Positions 53,967 through 63,154 are shown, counted from the first letter of the stretch. The stretch is 64,000 nucleotides of DNA from Pirellula staleyi DSM 6068 (GCF_000025185.1 NC_013720.1:3038001-3102000), one strand, 5' to 3'. Program-made: numbers and translations. Notes: generated by a model not told the origin, from the sequence alone.

Positions 53967-54404
53967 ATGCAAATTAGTACGACCCGATTTGGCCTGGTGG
54001 CAATTGATGTCGAAGACATCTTCCTCTTTCCGCACGGCTTGATTGCGTTCGAGGATTGCCGTCACTGGGTGCTGCTGGCTGACAGCGATAACGACTCGCT
54101 CGGCTGGCTGCAGAGTGTCTCGCGTGGCGAGGTGGCTTTGCCGGTGATTAGCCCTCGTCGATTCATGCCTGGTTATCAGGTGCGTGTCACACGCGGGCAG
54201 TTGCTGCCGCTCGAGCTGACGCAGTTCGATCAGGCCTATGTGCTGGGAATTGTAAGCAAAAACAGCACGGAATTGACGGTAAATTTGAAGGCTCCGCTGG
54301 TGATCAACCTCGATCGTCGGCTGGGTCGTCAGGTGATTACGACCGACGAACAGCCGCTCGCTTTGGAGTTGGCCGTACGTCAAGCGGTCCGTCGCGTGGC
54401 ATAG
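53967..54404 (+). CDS. fliW: Flagellar assembly factor FliW
   Basis: The ATG at 53967 (MQISTTRFGLVAIDVEDIF) begins the domain; the frame is open upstream to 53895. The 145-residue product shows the FliW pattern: FPHGLIAFEDCRHWVLL, VISPRRFMPGYQV, and NLKAPLVINLDRRLGRQVI. In Gram-positive bacteria FliW binds either flagellin or CsrA and so couples flagellin level to its translation. The adjacent csrA and the downstream fliC fit the same circuit here. Confidence 0.92.
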   Translation: MQISTTRFGLVAIDVEDIFLFPHGLIAFEDCRHWVLLADSDNDSLGWLQSVSRGEVALPVISPRRFMPGYQVRVTRGQLLPLELTQFDQAYVLGIVSKNSTELTVNLKAPLVINLDRRLGRQVITTDEQPLALELAVRQAVRRVA

Positions 54405-54580
54405 TGAGTGGGGCGAAGTTGAGGTGTGGTTCGCATGTCATAAACGGTGCGGACTGAAAAGATGTGACGGCTGCGCAAAGATGTGAATCTAGGAGAGGTG
54501 GGCTACCGATACTCTCTGCTGTCAGGCAAAGGCAAGGTCGCGACGACGCTTGCACGAGTCTGAGCTGATTCAGCACTGGG

Positions 54581-54690
54581 ATGGATAGGCCTGGTGGGTC
54601 TTCAGCAGCTACCCCCGAGTTTCCCCCGCTATGACAAACCGCCGCCGGTAGCGAGAGATCGCTACGCCAGGCCAAGACAACAGGAAGGAG
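54581..54690 (+). promoter_or_regulatory. CsrA-type motifs and Shine-Dalgarno of csrA
   Basis: An ANGGA motif (ATGGA, 54581-54585) and a second one (AAGGA, 54685-54689) lie in the leader of csrA. The second overlaps the strong Shine-Dalgarno GGAAGGAG, 7 bases before the ATG at 54697. This pattern would allow CsrA to repress its own translation. Confidence 0.45.
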
Positions 54691-54696
54691 CCACCG

Positions 54697-54930
54697 ATGC
54701 TGGTTTTGTCGAGACATCGCGACGAAAGCATCATGATCGGAGACGATATTGTCGTCACGATCGTAGACATTCGAGGAGACAAGGTTCGCTTGGGGATTGA
54801 AGCCCCGTCGGACATTCCGGTGCACCGCCAGGAAGTGTACGAAGCGATCCAGCGTGAAAATCGTAAGGCGAGCCAACTTCGCCCCGGTGATACACGCGAT
54901 CTTGGGAAGGCGAATCCCGCCGGGATGTAG
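54697..54930 (+). CDS. csrA: Carbon storage/translation regulator CsrA
   Basis: CsrA is a small dimeric RNA-binding protein that blocks or stabilises target mRNAs. The 77 residues begin MLVLSRHRDESIMIGDDIVV and include the RNA-contacting RLGIEAPSDIPVHRQEVYEAIQ with the conserved Arg near residue 44. All core residues are present; a tail of about 15 residues extends beyond the usual 61. Together with fliW and the close fliC gene it suggests a FliW-CsrA switch on flagellin synthesis. Confidence 0.95.
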   Translation: MLVLSRHRDESIMIGDDIVVTIVDIRGDKVRLGIEAPSDIPVHRQEVYEAIQRENRKASQLRPGDTRDLGKANPAGM

Positions 54931-55115
54931 TCAAGCAGGTCGCTGGAATCATCACCCGGCCATGCCCCGCTCCGATTGAGCCAGTGAACTTAATGTAGCG
55001 CTTGAGTTCCTGGCCCTAACCACCCGCAGAGTGGTGTGCGATAGAGCACGTATCGAGAGTGGAAGTGGAACCTGGTTTAGCGATTGAGACCGCTTCTACC
55101 CAATAAACATCCAAA

Positions 55116-55148
55116 GGCTGCTTGTCGTTTGACAAGCGGCCTTTTTTT
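55116..55148 (+). terminator. Intrinsic terminator after csrA
   Basis: The arms GGCTGCTTGTC (55116-55126) and GACAAGCGGCC (55131-55141) pair with one T-G wobble around a GTTT loop. Seven T residues follow (55142-55148). Confidence 0.88.
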
Positions 55149-55392
55149 AATTCTTGCCGATCCCCCCGCGCAATCGGAATGACCTAAGGTTCCTTTGGTT
55201 TGCAAGAAGCGATCCGACGATAGGAAGAAAGGTTTGGAAGGCCTGGAAGCGCAGGGATCAAGTAGCACACCGATGGCGGACTCAGCGCGGGCGATGCTGA
55301 ATCCGAGGTTGGAAAATGATGGTTCTGCTGCTTGTGCGATTGGGCGAAGGAGAAAGCTTGGTGAAACTGGGCGAAACGCCCTAAGGTTCACC

Positions 55393-55420
55393 TAAAGCAC
55401 TCAATTTAGCCAGTCGATAC
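55393..55420 (+). promoter_or_regulatory. Weak sigma-28-like promoter before fliC
   Basis: TAAA (55393-55396), 16 bases, then GTCGATAC (55413-55420), which matches six of eight bases of GCCGATAA. Spacing is one base longer than the enteric consensus. It lies almost 300 bases before fliC. Confidence 0.25.
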
Positions 55421-55711
55421 ACCTTCCAGAGATAGGCAACGTTTCCAGGACGGTGTTGCCCAGTGTCGTGCTGATTCAGGGATGTGGAATTCCTCCAAGT
55501 GATGCTGCCACGCTGCTGCCGATGCCGCGTGGGGCATGACCAGACTATCGGCAGGCACAAATGGTAGTTCCATCCGCTTGAGACCGCGGTTGTCCGCCGC
55601 TGGCGATCACACACATCGCCACGGACAGTCGGCCCAGCTATCGGAAACAGTTCCCGTAACGGCCGGATGAGGCACCAAGGCAAATCAACCAGTTCCAAAG
55701 GGGTTACGTGA

Positions 55712-57826
55712 ATGAGCCGCATTAATACGAACGTTAGTAGCTTGATCGCCCAGAAAACTCTGGCTCGATCGAACGCCGAGTTGCAAACCTCGCTCGACCG
55801 CTTGAGCACCGGTTTGCGGATCAACTCGGGCAAAGATGATCCAGCAGGTCTGATCGCTAGCGAAAACCTTCGCCGCGACATCACGGCCTCGGAACGAGCC
55901 ATTAAGAACACCGAACAAGCCAATCAGCTGATCGCAACGGCTGACAGCGCTCTGTCGCAAGTGAGCGGTCTGCTCAACGACATTCGTGGTCTCGTCTCGG
56001 AAGCCGCTAACACCGGTGCTCTCTCCGACGAACAAATTGCTGCTAACCAGCTGCAAATCGACTCGTCGCTCGAAGCCATCGACCGTATCGCTCAAACGAC
56101 AACGTTCCAAGGCAAGAAGCTGCTCGACGGTAGCCTCGACTTCATCACGTCGTTCACGACGGGTGAATCGAGCGTCAGCGACTTCCGCATCGATCAAGCC
56201 AACCTCGGTGCGACCGGCGAACTCGCCGTGAACATCGATGTGAGTGCAGCCGCTACTCGCGCCTCGATCACCAACGGCAGCATCCCTTACACGGTTGGTA
56301 ACTCGGCCACTGGTACCCTCACCTTTGCCGACGTCACGACCCCCGCTGTCCAGTCCACCGGTACTCTGACTCTCGCCACGACTGTCGCCGACATTGATAT
56401 CGAAGCAGTCGCCGGCGAAGCTGCCGACGGACTTGCTGGCGACGATGTCGAAATCGAGTTCGTCTCGGGTGCCACCACCGGCGCACTGTACGATGCTCAA
56501 ACTGGCATTCTCACCGTCACGTTGGCCACTGGCGCGACCGTCGACGACGCAGTAGCCGCTATCGAAGCTACCGACGAATTCACCGCCACGCTTGCTTCGG
56601 GCACCGGCACCGATGCTGTCGACGTCGCTGATATCATCTCCTATACCGGCGTTCTCACCGGTGGTGCTGATCAAGTTGCCGACAACGATATCATCACCAT
56701 TGCTGCAGCCGGTTCGGGCACTGCTTTCAACGGCACGCTCACCTTTGCTACCAGCAACACGGTGACCGCCGGTGATGCCAACGTCACCCTCACCAACGGT
56801 AACATCACCATTACGGTGAATGATTCCGATACCTACGACCTATCGGACCTCGCCGACCTCATTCAAACTGAACTCGGCGACGACTATGAGGTTACCCTCT
56901 CGACCAACGCGTCGGATGGTTCGTTCGATTCGTCGGCCGACACCGCCGTCTCTGTTAACCTCGCCGGTGGTACTGCTGACACCACGACCGGTCTGCAGGA
57001 AGATGTGACCCTCGAAGTTGCTGGCACCAACGGTGCTGAAGTATTCAGCTTCGAGCAGGGTACAACCGCTGCACAAATCGTCGACGCCATCAACCTGGTG
57101 GGCGATGCCATCGGCCTCACCGCCTCGGTCGAAGCTGGTGTGATCACCTTCGAATCGTCGAACTTTGGTAGCCGTCAATTCGTCGCCGTGAACGTTCTGA
57201 GTGGTGGTGTGGCCTTCGAAGCTGGCCTCAGCAGCCGCCGCGCCGAAGGAACCGACACCCAAGCCACTATCAACGGCATCAGTGCTGTGGGTGATGGTCT
57301 GGCGATCTCGATCAACTCGTCGACCCTCGACGGTGTGTTCACCCTCGAAGACACGGTGGTTGCCGACGACGTAATCAACCTCACCATCGATGGTGGTGGT
57401 GCTCGCTTCCAACTCGGCCCCGACGTTGTGAGCAATCAACAAGCTCGCATCGGCATCCGTAGCTTGAACACTGCCAAGCTCGGTGGAGTCAGCGGTAAGC
57501 TGTACGAACTCCGCAGCGGTGGCGACAAGGCTCTCGATGGCGACATCACCGGAGCTGCCAAGGTTGTTGACGAAGTGATCAACGAAGTGGTGCAACTTCG
57601 CGGTCGCCTCGGTGCCTTCCAACGCACGACCCTCGAGACCAACATCACCACTCTCAGCGATACCCTCACTAACCTGACGGAAGCTGAAAGCACGATCCGC
57701 GATGCTGACTTTGCCGCTGAATCGGCCCGCCTCACACGTGCTCAGATTCTCGTCCAGTCGGGTACTTCGGTGCTCGGTATTGCGAACTCGAATCCGCAAA
57801 ACGTGCTGTCGCTGCTCCGTCAGTAA
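55712..57826 (+). CDS. fliC: Flagellin FliC with enlarged variable domain
   Basis: Flagellin builds the filament. The 704-residue protein has the conserved D0/D1 ends: MSRINTNVSSLIAQ, LSTGLRINSGKDDPAG and NQLIATADSALSQV at the start, and LEAESTIRDADFAAES-like text with QILVQSGTSVLGIANSNPQ at the end. The usual size is 280-500, so the middle (about residues 180-580) is enlarged. It includes a module shared with FlgL and FliD at 215-320, a likely second one at 326-420, and a flagellin-IN-like part at 430-500. A Shine-Dalgarno AAAGGGG precedes the ATG, and a strong terminator follows. Confidence 0.93.
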   Translation: MSRINTNVSSLIAQKTLARSNAELQTSLDRLSTGLRINSGKDDPAGLIASENLRRDITASERAIKNTEQANQLIATADSALSQVSGLLNDIRGLVSEAANTGALSDEQIAANQLQIDSSLEAIDRIAQTTTFQGKKLLDGSLDFITSFTTGESSVSDFRIDQANLGATGELAVNIDVSAAATRASITNGSIPYTVGNSATGTLTFADVTTPAVQSTGTLTLATTVADIDIEAVAGEAADGLAGDDVEIEFVSGATTGALYDAQTGILTVTLATGATVDDAVAAIEATDEFTATLASGTGTDAVDVADIISYTGVLTGGADQVADNDIITIAAAGSGTAFNGTLTFATSNTVTAGDANVTLTNGNITITVNDSDTYDLSDLADLIQTELGDDYEVTLSTNASDGSFDSSADTAVSVNLAGGTADTTTGLQEDVTLEVAGTNGAEVFSFEQGTTAAQIVDAINLVGDAIGLTASVEAGVITFESSNFGSRQFVAVNVLSGGVAFEAGLSSRRAEGTDTQATINGISAVGDGLAISINSSTLDGVFTLEDTVVADDVINLTIDGGGARFQLGPDVVSNQQARIGIRSLNTAKLGGVSGKLYELRSGGDKALDGDITGAAKVVDEVINEVVQLRGRLGAFQRTTLETNITTLSDTLTNLTEAESTIRDADFAAESARLTRAQILVQSGTSVLGIANSNPQNVLSLLRQ
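56354..56969 (+). repeat. Shared beta module in FliC (one clear, one weak copy)
   Basis: FliC residues 215-320 (nt 56354-56671) carry GDDVEIEFVSGAT, GALYDAQTGILTVTLATGAT and AIEATDEFTATL, in the order of the FlgL and FliD copies. A weaker second copy seems to span residues 326-420. Confidence 0.55.
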
Positions 57827-57880
57827 GCTCAGCTCGGAGGCTGACTTTGCTCAGTCTCTCTAAGCCAATTTGATCAACCT

Positions 57881-57920
57881 CACCGGCCTGGACGCCTTGT
57901 GCTCCAGGCCGGTGTTTTTT
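57881..57920 (+). terminator. Intrinsic terminator after fliC
   Basis: A perfect 12-base stem, CACCGGCCTGGA (57881-57892) and TCCAGGCCGGTG (57903-57914), with a 10-base loop and six T residues (57915-57920). It separates fliC from fliD. Confidence 0.95.
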
Positions 57921-58118
57921 GCTAGCTTCGCCAAGCTTTCTTCCTGTCGCATCTCTTCTGCCAGCGGCACCGAAGCTAGCACTCCTACAACTTCACACGG
58001 ATTTACTCGTGGTCGTTGTTGACCCTAGCCGAACGAATACTGATACGCCTCTCTCGATCGGCGTTGCTCCTCAGGCAGGCTGATCGACGAACGTCCTCGT
58101 AACTGCGAATCCGCCGGT

Positions 58119-61100
58119 ATGACACGAATCCAGTCGAGCGTCGGTCTCATCACCGGCATCAATATTCAGGAGACAGTCGATCAGCTCATCGCGCTGCAAG
58201 CGCAGCCGCGCGACCGCCTCAATACGAAAATCACTGACGCCAAGGCCAAGCAAACCGCCATCACCGAACTCACCGCCCTGACGATTGGTGTGCAACTCGG
58301 TATTCGTCGCCTCGGAACATCCGACATTTTTGGCAGCAAGACGGTCAGCAGCAGCAACTCGTCGCTCCTCACCGCCAAAGCCAGCACCGGATCGATCGCC
58401 GGCACCTATCAGTTTGTGCCGGTCCAGCAAGCACAGTCGCACTACCTTCTCAGCAGCGGTATTTCGTCGCGCACTTCGGCCCTCGGCGCTGGCTCCCTCT
58501 CGTTTGGCTACGATGCCAAGCTGAACGAAGGTCTCGAGCTCTCCGAACTCAATGGCGGCGATGGTGTGGCGCGGGGCAAGATTCGCATCACCGATCGCAG
58601 CGGCAAAAGCGCGACCGTCGATCTCCGTTATGCCAGCACGATCGACGATGTGGTGAAAGCGATTAATGCCAACGATGGCGCGAGTGTGAAGGCCACCCTC
58701 GACGGCGACACGATCAAACTCGTCGATTCCTCTGGTGGAACCGGCAACTTGCAAGTCGCAGAAGTGGAAGGGGGAACGACCGCTGCCGATCTCGGACTTG
58801 GCGGAATCAGCGTCGCCTCCAACACTGCCACCAGTAGCGACCTTGTGCGGCTGTTCGATGGTCTCGAGATCTCGCGGCTGAACGACGGCAATGGGCTCGA
58901 CATCAACGGCGCGCTCCCCGATCTCACGGTCACCTTTCGCAACGGCAGTTCCCCGCTGTCGATCGATTTCAATCGTCTCGCGAAAGCGGCCACCACTTCT
59001 TCGGTCACCACCACTGCCACCAATGGCCTCGACGCGCAGGTAACCTTCACCTCCACGGCGACCGGCAGCGACTATGACGGCGTCACCATCCAGTACGTCG
59101 ATAACCCGGGCGTGACTGCCGGAAACGAGACGGTCGCCTACGACAGCAACTCCAAAACATTGACGTTTCAAATCGATGCGGGTAGCACCACCGCCGACAA
59201 CCTAGTTGCTGCTGTTTCGGGCAACAGTTCGGTAAGTGCACTCTTCACGGCCACGATTCCGAGCGGTGGAACTGGCGATGGTTTCGTCACGGTCGCCGAT
59301 ACCGGTGTCACGTCGGGAGGAGCAGCCCTCGCCGCACGAACCGAACGAACACTCGGGGAACTCATCGATACGATCAACGAGGCTGATCCCGCACGACTGC
59401 AGGCATCGCTAAGTGCCAATGGCGATCGGATTGTTCTCACCGACCTCACCAGCGGCGGTGGCACGTTTGCCGTCGATAGTCCCGTGGGGGGCAAAGTTGC
59501 CGAGCAACTTGGGCTCACAGGGACGGCGGTGGGAGGAACCCTCACCGGCGGCCGCTTGCTCGGCGGACTTAAGTCGACTTTGCTGCGAACGCTCGATGGT
59601 GGCTCGGGAATTGAGTCGCTGGGTTCGGTCAGTATCACCAATCGCAGTGGCACCACCACCGCCGTTGATCTCTCCACGGCAGAAACGCTCGACGATGTGA
59701 TTCGGCTCATCAACAACTCGGGTGCGGGTGTGACCGCCGATTACTCGGAGAATCGCACCGGAATCACCATCACCGACAACACAGGCAGCACCACCAGCAA
59801 CCTGATCATTGCCGACGGCGATGCCAGCACAACAGCCACGCGACTCGGCATCGGACAAAGCGTTGCGACCACAAAAATCAACAGCGGATCGCTGCGTAAA
59901 CAATCGGTGAGTCGACAAACCGAGCTGACGTCGTTTCGAGGTGGCAATGGTGTCGGTACGGGGACGATAACACTCCGCGACTCGGCCGGAACGGTGAGCA
60001 GTTTGAACTTCAATACGCTCGGCGCCAAAACAATCGGCGACGTGATCGATGCCATCAATAACCTGAGCGTGAATGTCGAAGCTCGCATCAACGAAGCTGG
60101 GAACGGCCTACTGATTGTCGACAAAGCTTCTGGCAGCGGCAACTTGATCATTCAAGATGTCGGCAGTGGCACGGCAGCCAAAAGTTTGCTGATCGCTGGC
60201 ACATCGACGTCGGTAACACTCGATGGTCAGCCCGCTAAAGTCATCGACGGCAATACGACCCAGAATGTGACGATCGATGCCGACGATACACTCGACGATC
60301 TCGTCAAAAAAATCAACGATCTCGGAGTTGGTGTGACCGCAGGTGTCCTGAGCGAGAGTAGTGGTTCGCTGCGGCATCACCTAACCCTTCTCAGCGGCAA
60401 AGCAGGAAAACAAGGGGAGCTGACGATCGATGCCTCGGGAATCGGACTCTCGTTTACTGAACTAGCATCCGCGCAAGATGCTGTGCTGCAAGTGGGCACC
60501 GGAACACAGGGGCTGCTCCTGTCGTCGAGCAGCAACACGTTCAAGGATGTGATCGATGGAGTTGATGTGACGGTGCAGGGAAGTTCAAAAGATCCCGTCT
60601 CGATCACATCGACCACGTCGACCGATTCAGCCGCTACCGCGCTCCAGGCATTTGTGGATCAGTTCAATCGGCTGCGCGACAAACTCGATGAGTACACCGT
60701 GTTCGACTCCGCTTCGAACACCAAAGGTCTCCTCTTTGCCTCGCGCGAGACCTTGCAGATCGAATCGAGCCTCAATCGTGTGCTCAACAGCCAGATTAGT
60801 GGACTTGGCGAATACAGCTCGCTCTCGCAGCTCGGCGTTACGGTCAATGAGTTTGGCAAACTGGCGTTCGATCGCAATACGTTTAACGAACGCTATGCCG
60901 ACGACCCTGAATCGGTGATTGAGTTCTTCACCAACGAGAACCGGGGCTTTAGCAAAAAGCTCGACGACGCCGTAGAGACCTTGGCCGGAGCCGATAACGA
61001 TTCGCTCCTCATCACCAGCTTCATCACGCTGACCAGCCAAATCGAAACCTATCAAGCACGCGTCGAATTTTTGACTGCTCGCCTCGATCGCTCGCGCGAG

Positions 61101-61220
61101 TCGCTCCTCAATGAGTTTTACCGTTTAGAGTCGACGATTGCGAAAATCCAGGCCAACCAAACGGCCATTAGTTCTATTCAGTACATTGGGGCCAACGGGT
61201 CGAGCAGCTCATCCTCGTAA
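58119..61220 (+). CDS. fliD: Enlarged flagellar cap protein FliD
   Basis: FliD (HAP2) caps the filament and guides flagellin polymerisation. Most members have 450-700 residues; this has 1033. The N-terminal FliD part is GLITGINIQETVDQLIALQAQP at about residues 9-30. The C-terminal part has LQAFVDQFNRLRDKLDEYT, GLGEYSSLSQLGV and the closing coiled coil from 945. The middle holds hook-IN-like repeats (145-226, 498-578, 608-690) and one copy of the beta module shared with FlgL and FliC (295-403). The Ser-rich end (SSSSSS) is unusual. Confidence 0.92.
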   Translation: MTRIQSSVGLITGINIQETVDQLIALQAQPRDRLNTKITDAKAKQTAITELTALTIGVQLGIRRLGTSDIFGSKTVSSSNSSLLTAKASTGSIAGTYQFVPVQQAQSHYLLSSGISSRTSALGAGSLSFGYDAKLNEGLELSELNGGDGVARGKIRITDRSGKSATVDLRYASTIDDVVKAINANDGASVKATLDGDTIKLVDSSGGTGNLQVAEVEGGTTAADLGLGGISVASNTATSSDLVRLFDGLEISRLNDGNGLDINGALPDLTVTFRNGSSPLSIDFNRLAKAATTSSVTTTATNGLDAQVTFTSTATGSDYDGVTIQYVDNPGVTAGNETVAYDSNSKTLTFQIDAGSTTADNLVAAVSGNSSVSALFTATIPSGGTGDGFVTVADTGVTSGGAALAARTERTLGELIDTINEADPARLQASLSANGDRIVLTDLTSGGGTFAVDSPVGGKVAEQLGLTGTAVGGTLTGGRLLGGLKSTLLRTLDGGSGIESLGSVSITNRSGTTTAVDLSTAETLDDVIRLINNSGAGVTADYSENRTGITITDNTGSTTSNLIIADGDASTTATRLGIGQSVATTKINSGSLRKQSVSRQTELTSFRGGNGVGTGTITLRDSAGTVSSLNFNTLGAKTIGDVIDAINNLSVNVEARINEAGNGLLIVDKASGSGNLIIQDVGSGTAAKSLLIAGTSTSVTLDGQPAKVIDGNTTQNVTIDADDTLDDLVKKINDLGVGVTAGVLSESSGSLRHHLTLLSGKAGKQGELTIDASGIGLSFTELASAQDAVLQVGTGTQGLLLSSSSNTFKDVIDGVDVTVQGSSKDPVSITSTTSTDSAATALQAFVDQFNRLRDKLDEYTVFDSASNTKGLLFASRETLQIESSLNRVLNSQISGLGEYSSLSQLGVTVNEFGKLAFDRNTFNERYADDPESVIEFFTNENRGFSKKLDDAVETLAGADNDSLLITSFITLTSQIETYQARVEFLTARLDRSRESLLNEFYRLESTIAKIQANQTAISSIQYIGANGSSSSSS
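59001..59327 (+). repeat. Shared beta module in FliD
   Basis: FliD residues 295-403. It carries YDGVTIQYVDNPG, ETVAYDSNSKTLTFQIDAG and VTVADTGVTSGG in the same order as in FlgL and FliC. It is the simplest unbroken reference copy. Confidence 0.65.
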
Positions 61221-61310
61221 CGTAAATCGCCGAGAACAATAGAAGCTAAATCACGCCACTTACGCCCCCATGTGTAAGTCCCCAAGTGTTACTACTGTTG
61301 AGATGCTCCC

Positions 61311-61847
61311 GTGAACGATCCTTCCATCGATCTCAGCCACTCAACTGCCGGCTCCACCTATTTCGAGACGCAGATCGTTACGTCGACCCCTCAGCGGCTG
61401 CGTTTGCTGTTGATTCAGGCGGCTCTTGGAACGATCGAGCAGTGCCACCTGGCGGAATCGCGCGGCGAATCAGCGGAAGTGGTTCGTCAACTCACTAAGC
61501 TTCGCGAAATCGTGGGCGAACTGCTGTCGGCGATTGCTCCCGGCGCGGGACCGATTGCCGATCAGGTCGCGGCGATCTACGACTTCATCTACCGCGAAGT
61601 GGTGGCAACCCATCTCGATCAGAAGCTCGACCGCCTCGCGGCGCTTGTGCCGGTACTGGAAGAAGACCGACTCACCTGGCAACTTCTCTGCGAGCAGCTA
61701 CCGGAGCGAGTCGAACCGACAACGGCGCTCGATCAAGAGATTTTGGCCCCGCGATTCGTCGCGGAAATCCAAAACGTCACCGATACTGGCACCACCAGTT
61801 TTGGATCGCATCAGATGGCCGGCAGTAGCTTTTCGTTTGATGCTTAA
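61311..61847 (+). CDS. fliS: Flagellin export chaperone FliS
   Basis: FliS binds the flagellin C-terminus in the cytoplasm before export. The 178-residue protein starts at GTG 61311. Family features are YFETQIVTSTPQRLRLLLIQAALGTIEQC at about residues 19-45 (written here in part: TPQRLRLLLIQAALG), then VAAIYDFIYREVVATHLD. It is about 50 residues longer than typical FliS by a C-terminal tail. Its place after fliD is standard. It ends the flagellar cluster. Confidence 0.88.
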   Translation: MNDPSIDLSHSTAGSTYFETQIVTSTPQRLRLLLIQAALGTIEQCHLAESRGESAEVVRQLTKLREIVGELLSAIAPGAGPIADQVAAIYDFIYREVVATHLDQKLDRLAALVPVLEEDRLTWQLLCEQLPERVEPTTALDQEILAPRFVAEIQNVTDTGTTSFGSHQMAGSSFSFDA

Positions 61848-62244
61848 ACGGGGGCATCTCTTTCGAGTGTTGTCGTAAGCTGTTGCTAGAACGCGAGTTT
61901 CTTCTCTCTTAGGCCAATCGCTGGCCCCATCTTGCTCGGCATACTCCCCCTCGAAAGTTAAGTGGGAGATCGTTTTGCGGTAGTCACTACAGAAGCATGG
62001 TGACATCAGCCGCACTCCACATGCGAGCCGCCTCCATGCGACCAGTGGTTGCGGAGTTTGCCCCTCCACTGGCACAATACGGGATTCACGATTCCACGAC
62101 AGGAATCGCCGTTACTGACGACGTGGCATGAGGTTCTGATGGGTGCATCTGCCCCCGGAATCCTCGCAAATAACGAACCAGCCGCTACCTGATCATGGGC
62201 TGCCTGACAAAGCAAAGTGCTCTTAAGCCTGGGAGATTGAAAAC
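61848..62244. other. Gap between fliS and mqnD
   Basis: In these 397 bases I see no gene, terminator with a T run, or repeat that I can support. Confidence 0.5.
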
Positions 62245-63111
62245 ATGACGCAGACCAAGACCCTCATTCGTGTGGGGCATAGCCCCGATCCCGACGATGC
62301 GTTCATGTTCTACGCTCTGGCCAAAGATCAAATCGAAACGGGCGAGTATCAGTTCGAGCATGAACTGGTCGACATCGAGACGCTCAATCGCCGCGCATTC
62401 AGTGGCGAACTCGAGCTCACCGCTCTGTCGCTTCATGCTTACGCTTTCCTCGCCGACAAATATCTGCTCTGCACATGCGGCGCCAGCATGGGGGACAACT
62501 ACGGCCCGATGGTGATTGCCCGCGAAGATTGTTCGATCGAGTCGCTGAAGGGAAAGACCGTTGCGGTTCCCGGAACGCTCACGACCGCCTTCCTGGCACT
62601 GAAGCTTTGCCTCGGCAACGATTTCAAACATGTCGTGGTGCCGTTCGACGAAATCCTGAACGTCACCGAGCGTGGCGAGTTCGAAGGAACCCCGATCGAC
62701 GCCGGTCTTTGCATCCACGAAGGTCAGCTGACCTATGGAACGCAAGGTTTGAAATTGGTGGTCGATCTCGGTAAGTGGTGGCTCCAAGAGACCGGACTTC
62801 CGCTGCCGCTCGGTGCCAACGGCATCCGCCGCGATCTGGGACCGAAGGCGATTCGCGAGATCAACAAGATTCTTCGCGAGAGCATTAAGCATGGGCTTGA
62901 AAATCGTAAGCCAGCTCTCGATCACGCCCTGGCTTATGGCCGAGGACTCGATCACTCGAGCGCCGATACGTTCGTCGGCATGTATGTAAATGACTGGACG
63001 ATCGACTTCGGTGAGCGTGGCCGCGAGGCGGTTCGCGTTCTGCTGCAAAAGGGGTTTGAGGCGGGGGTAATCCCAACGCTTGTCGTCCCTGAATTCGTCG
63101 ACGAAGGTTAA
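62245..63111 (+). CDS. mqnD: 1,4-dihydroxy-6-naphthoate synthase MqnD
   Basis: MqnD acts in the futalosine route to menaquinone, forming 1,4-dihydroxy-6-naphthoate from cyclic dehypoxanthine futalosine. The 288-residue protein shows GHSPDPDDAFMFYALA at about residues 11-26, where characterised MqnD has SPCPNDTF, and DAGLCIHEGQLTYGTQGL with VVDLGKWWLQETGLPLPLG, which match the MqnD core closely. A Gly-rich Shine-Dalgarno (GGGAG) precedes the ATG. A strong terminator follows. Menaquinone as the respiratory quinone is inferred from it. Confidence 0.9.
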   Translation: MTQTKTLIRVGHSPDPDDAFMFYALAKDQIETGEYQFEHELVDIETLNRRAFSGELELTALSLHAYAFLADKYLLCTCGASMGDNYGPMVIAREDCSIESLKGKTVAVPGTLTTAFLALKLCLGNDFKHVVVPFDEILNVTERGEFEGTPIDAGLCIHEGQLTYGTQGLKLVVDLGKWWLQETGLPLPLGANGIRRDLGPKAIREINKILRESIKHGLENRKPALDHALAYGRGLDHSSADTFVGMYVNDWTIDFGERGREAVRVLLQKGFEAGVIPTLVVPEFVDEG

Positions 63112-63154
63112 TCGAAAGCGATCGACGCTTGGGTCCCGATAATCCACTAGAATC

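Larger units (their letters stand above)
54931..55711. other. Long gap between csrA and fliC
   Basis: No protein-coding gene is supported in these 781 bases. The first part ends at an intrinsic terminator (55116-55148). A sigma-28-like motif lies at 55393-55420. The rest would be an unusually long fliC leader if that promoter is used. A plus-strand 66-codon frame at 55195-55395 has no family resemblance. Confidence 0.5.

Noticed and set aside
54931-55115. CsrB-like RNA next to csrA
   Set aside because: Only a few GGA motifs precede the terminator and they are not in clear hairpin loops, unlike CsrB-type RNAs.
55195-55395. 66-codon plus-strand frame between csrA and fliC
   Set aside because: No family pattern, no good ribosome site, and it crosses the likely fliC leader and promoter region.
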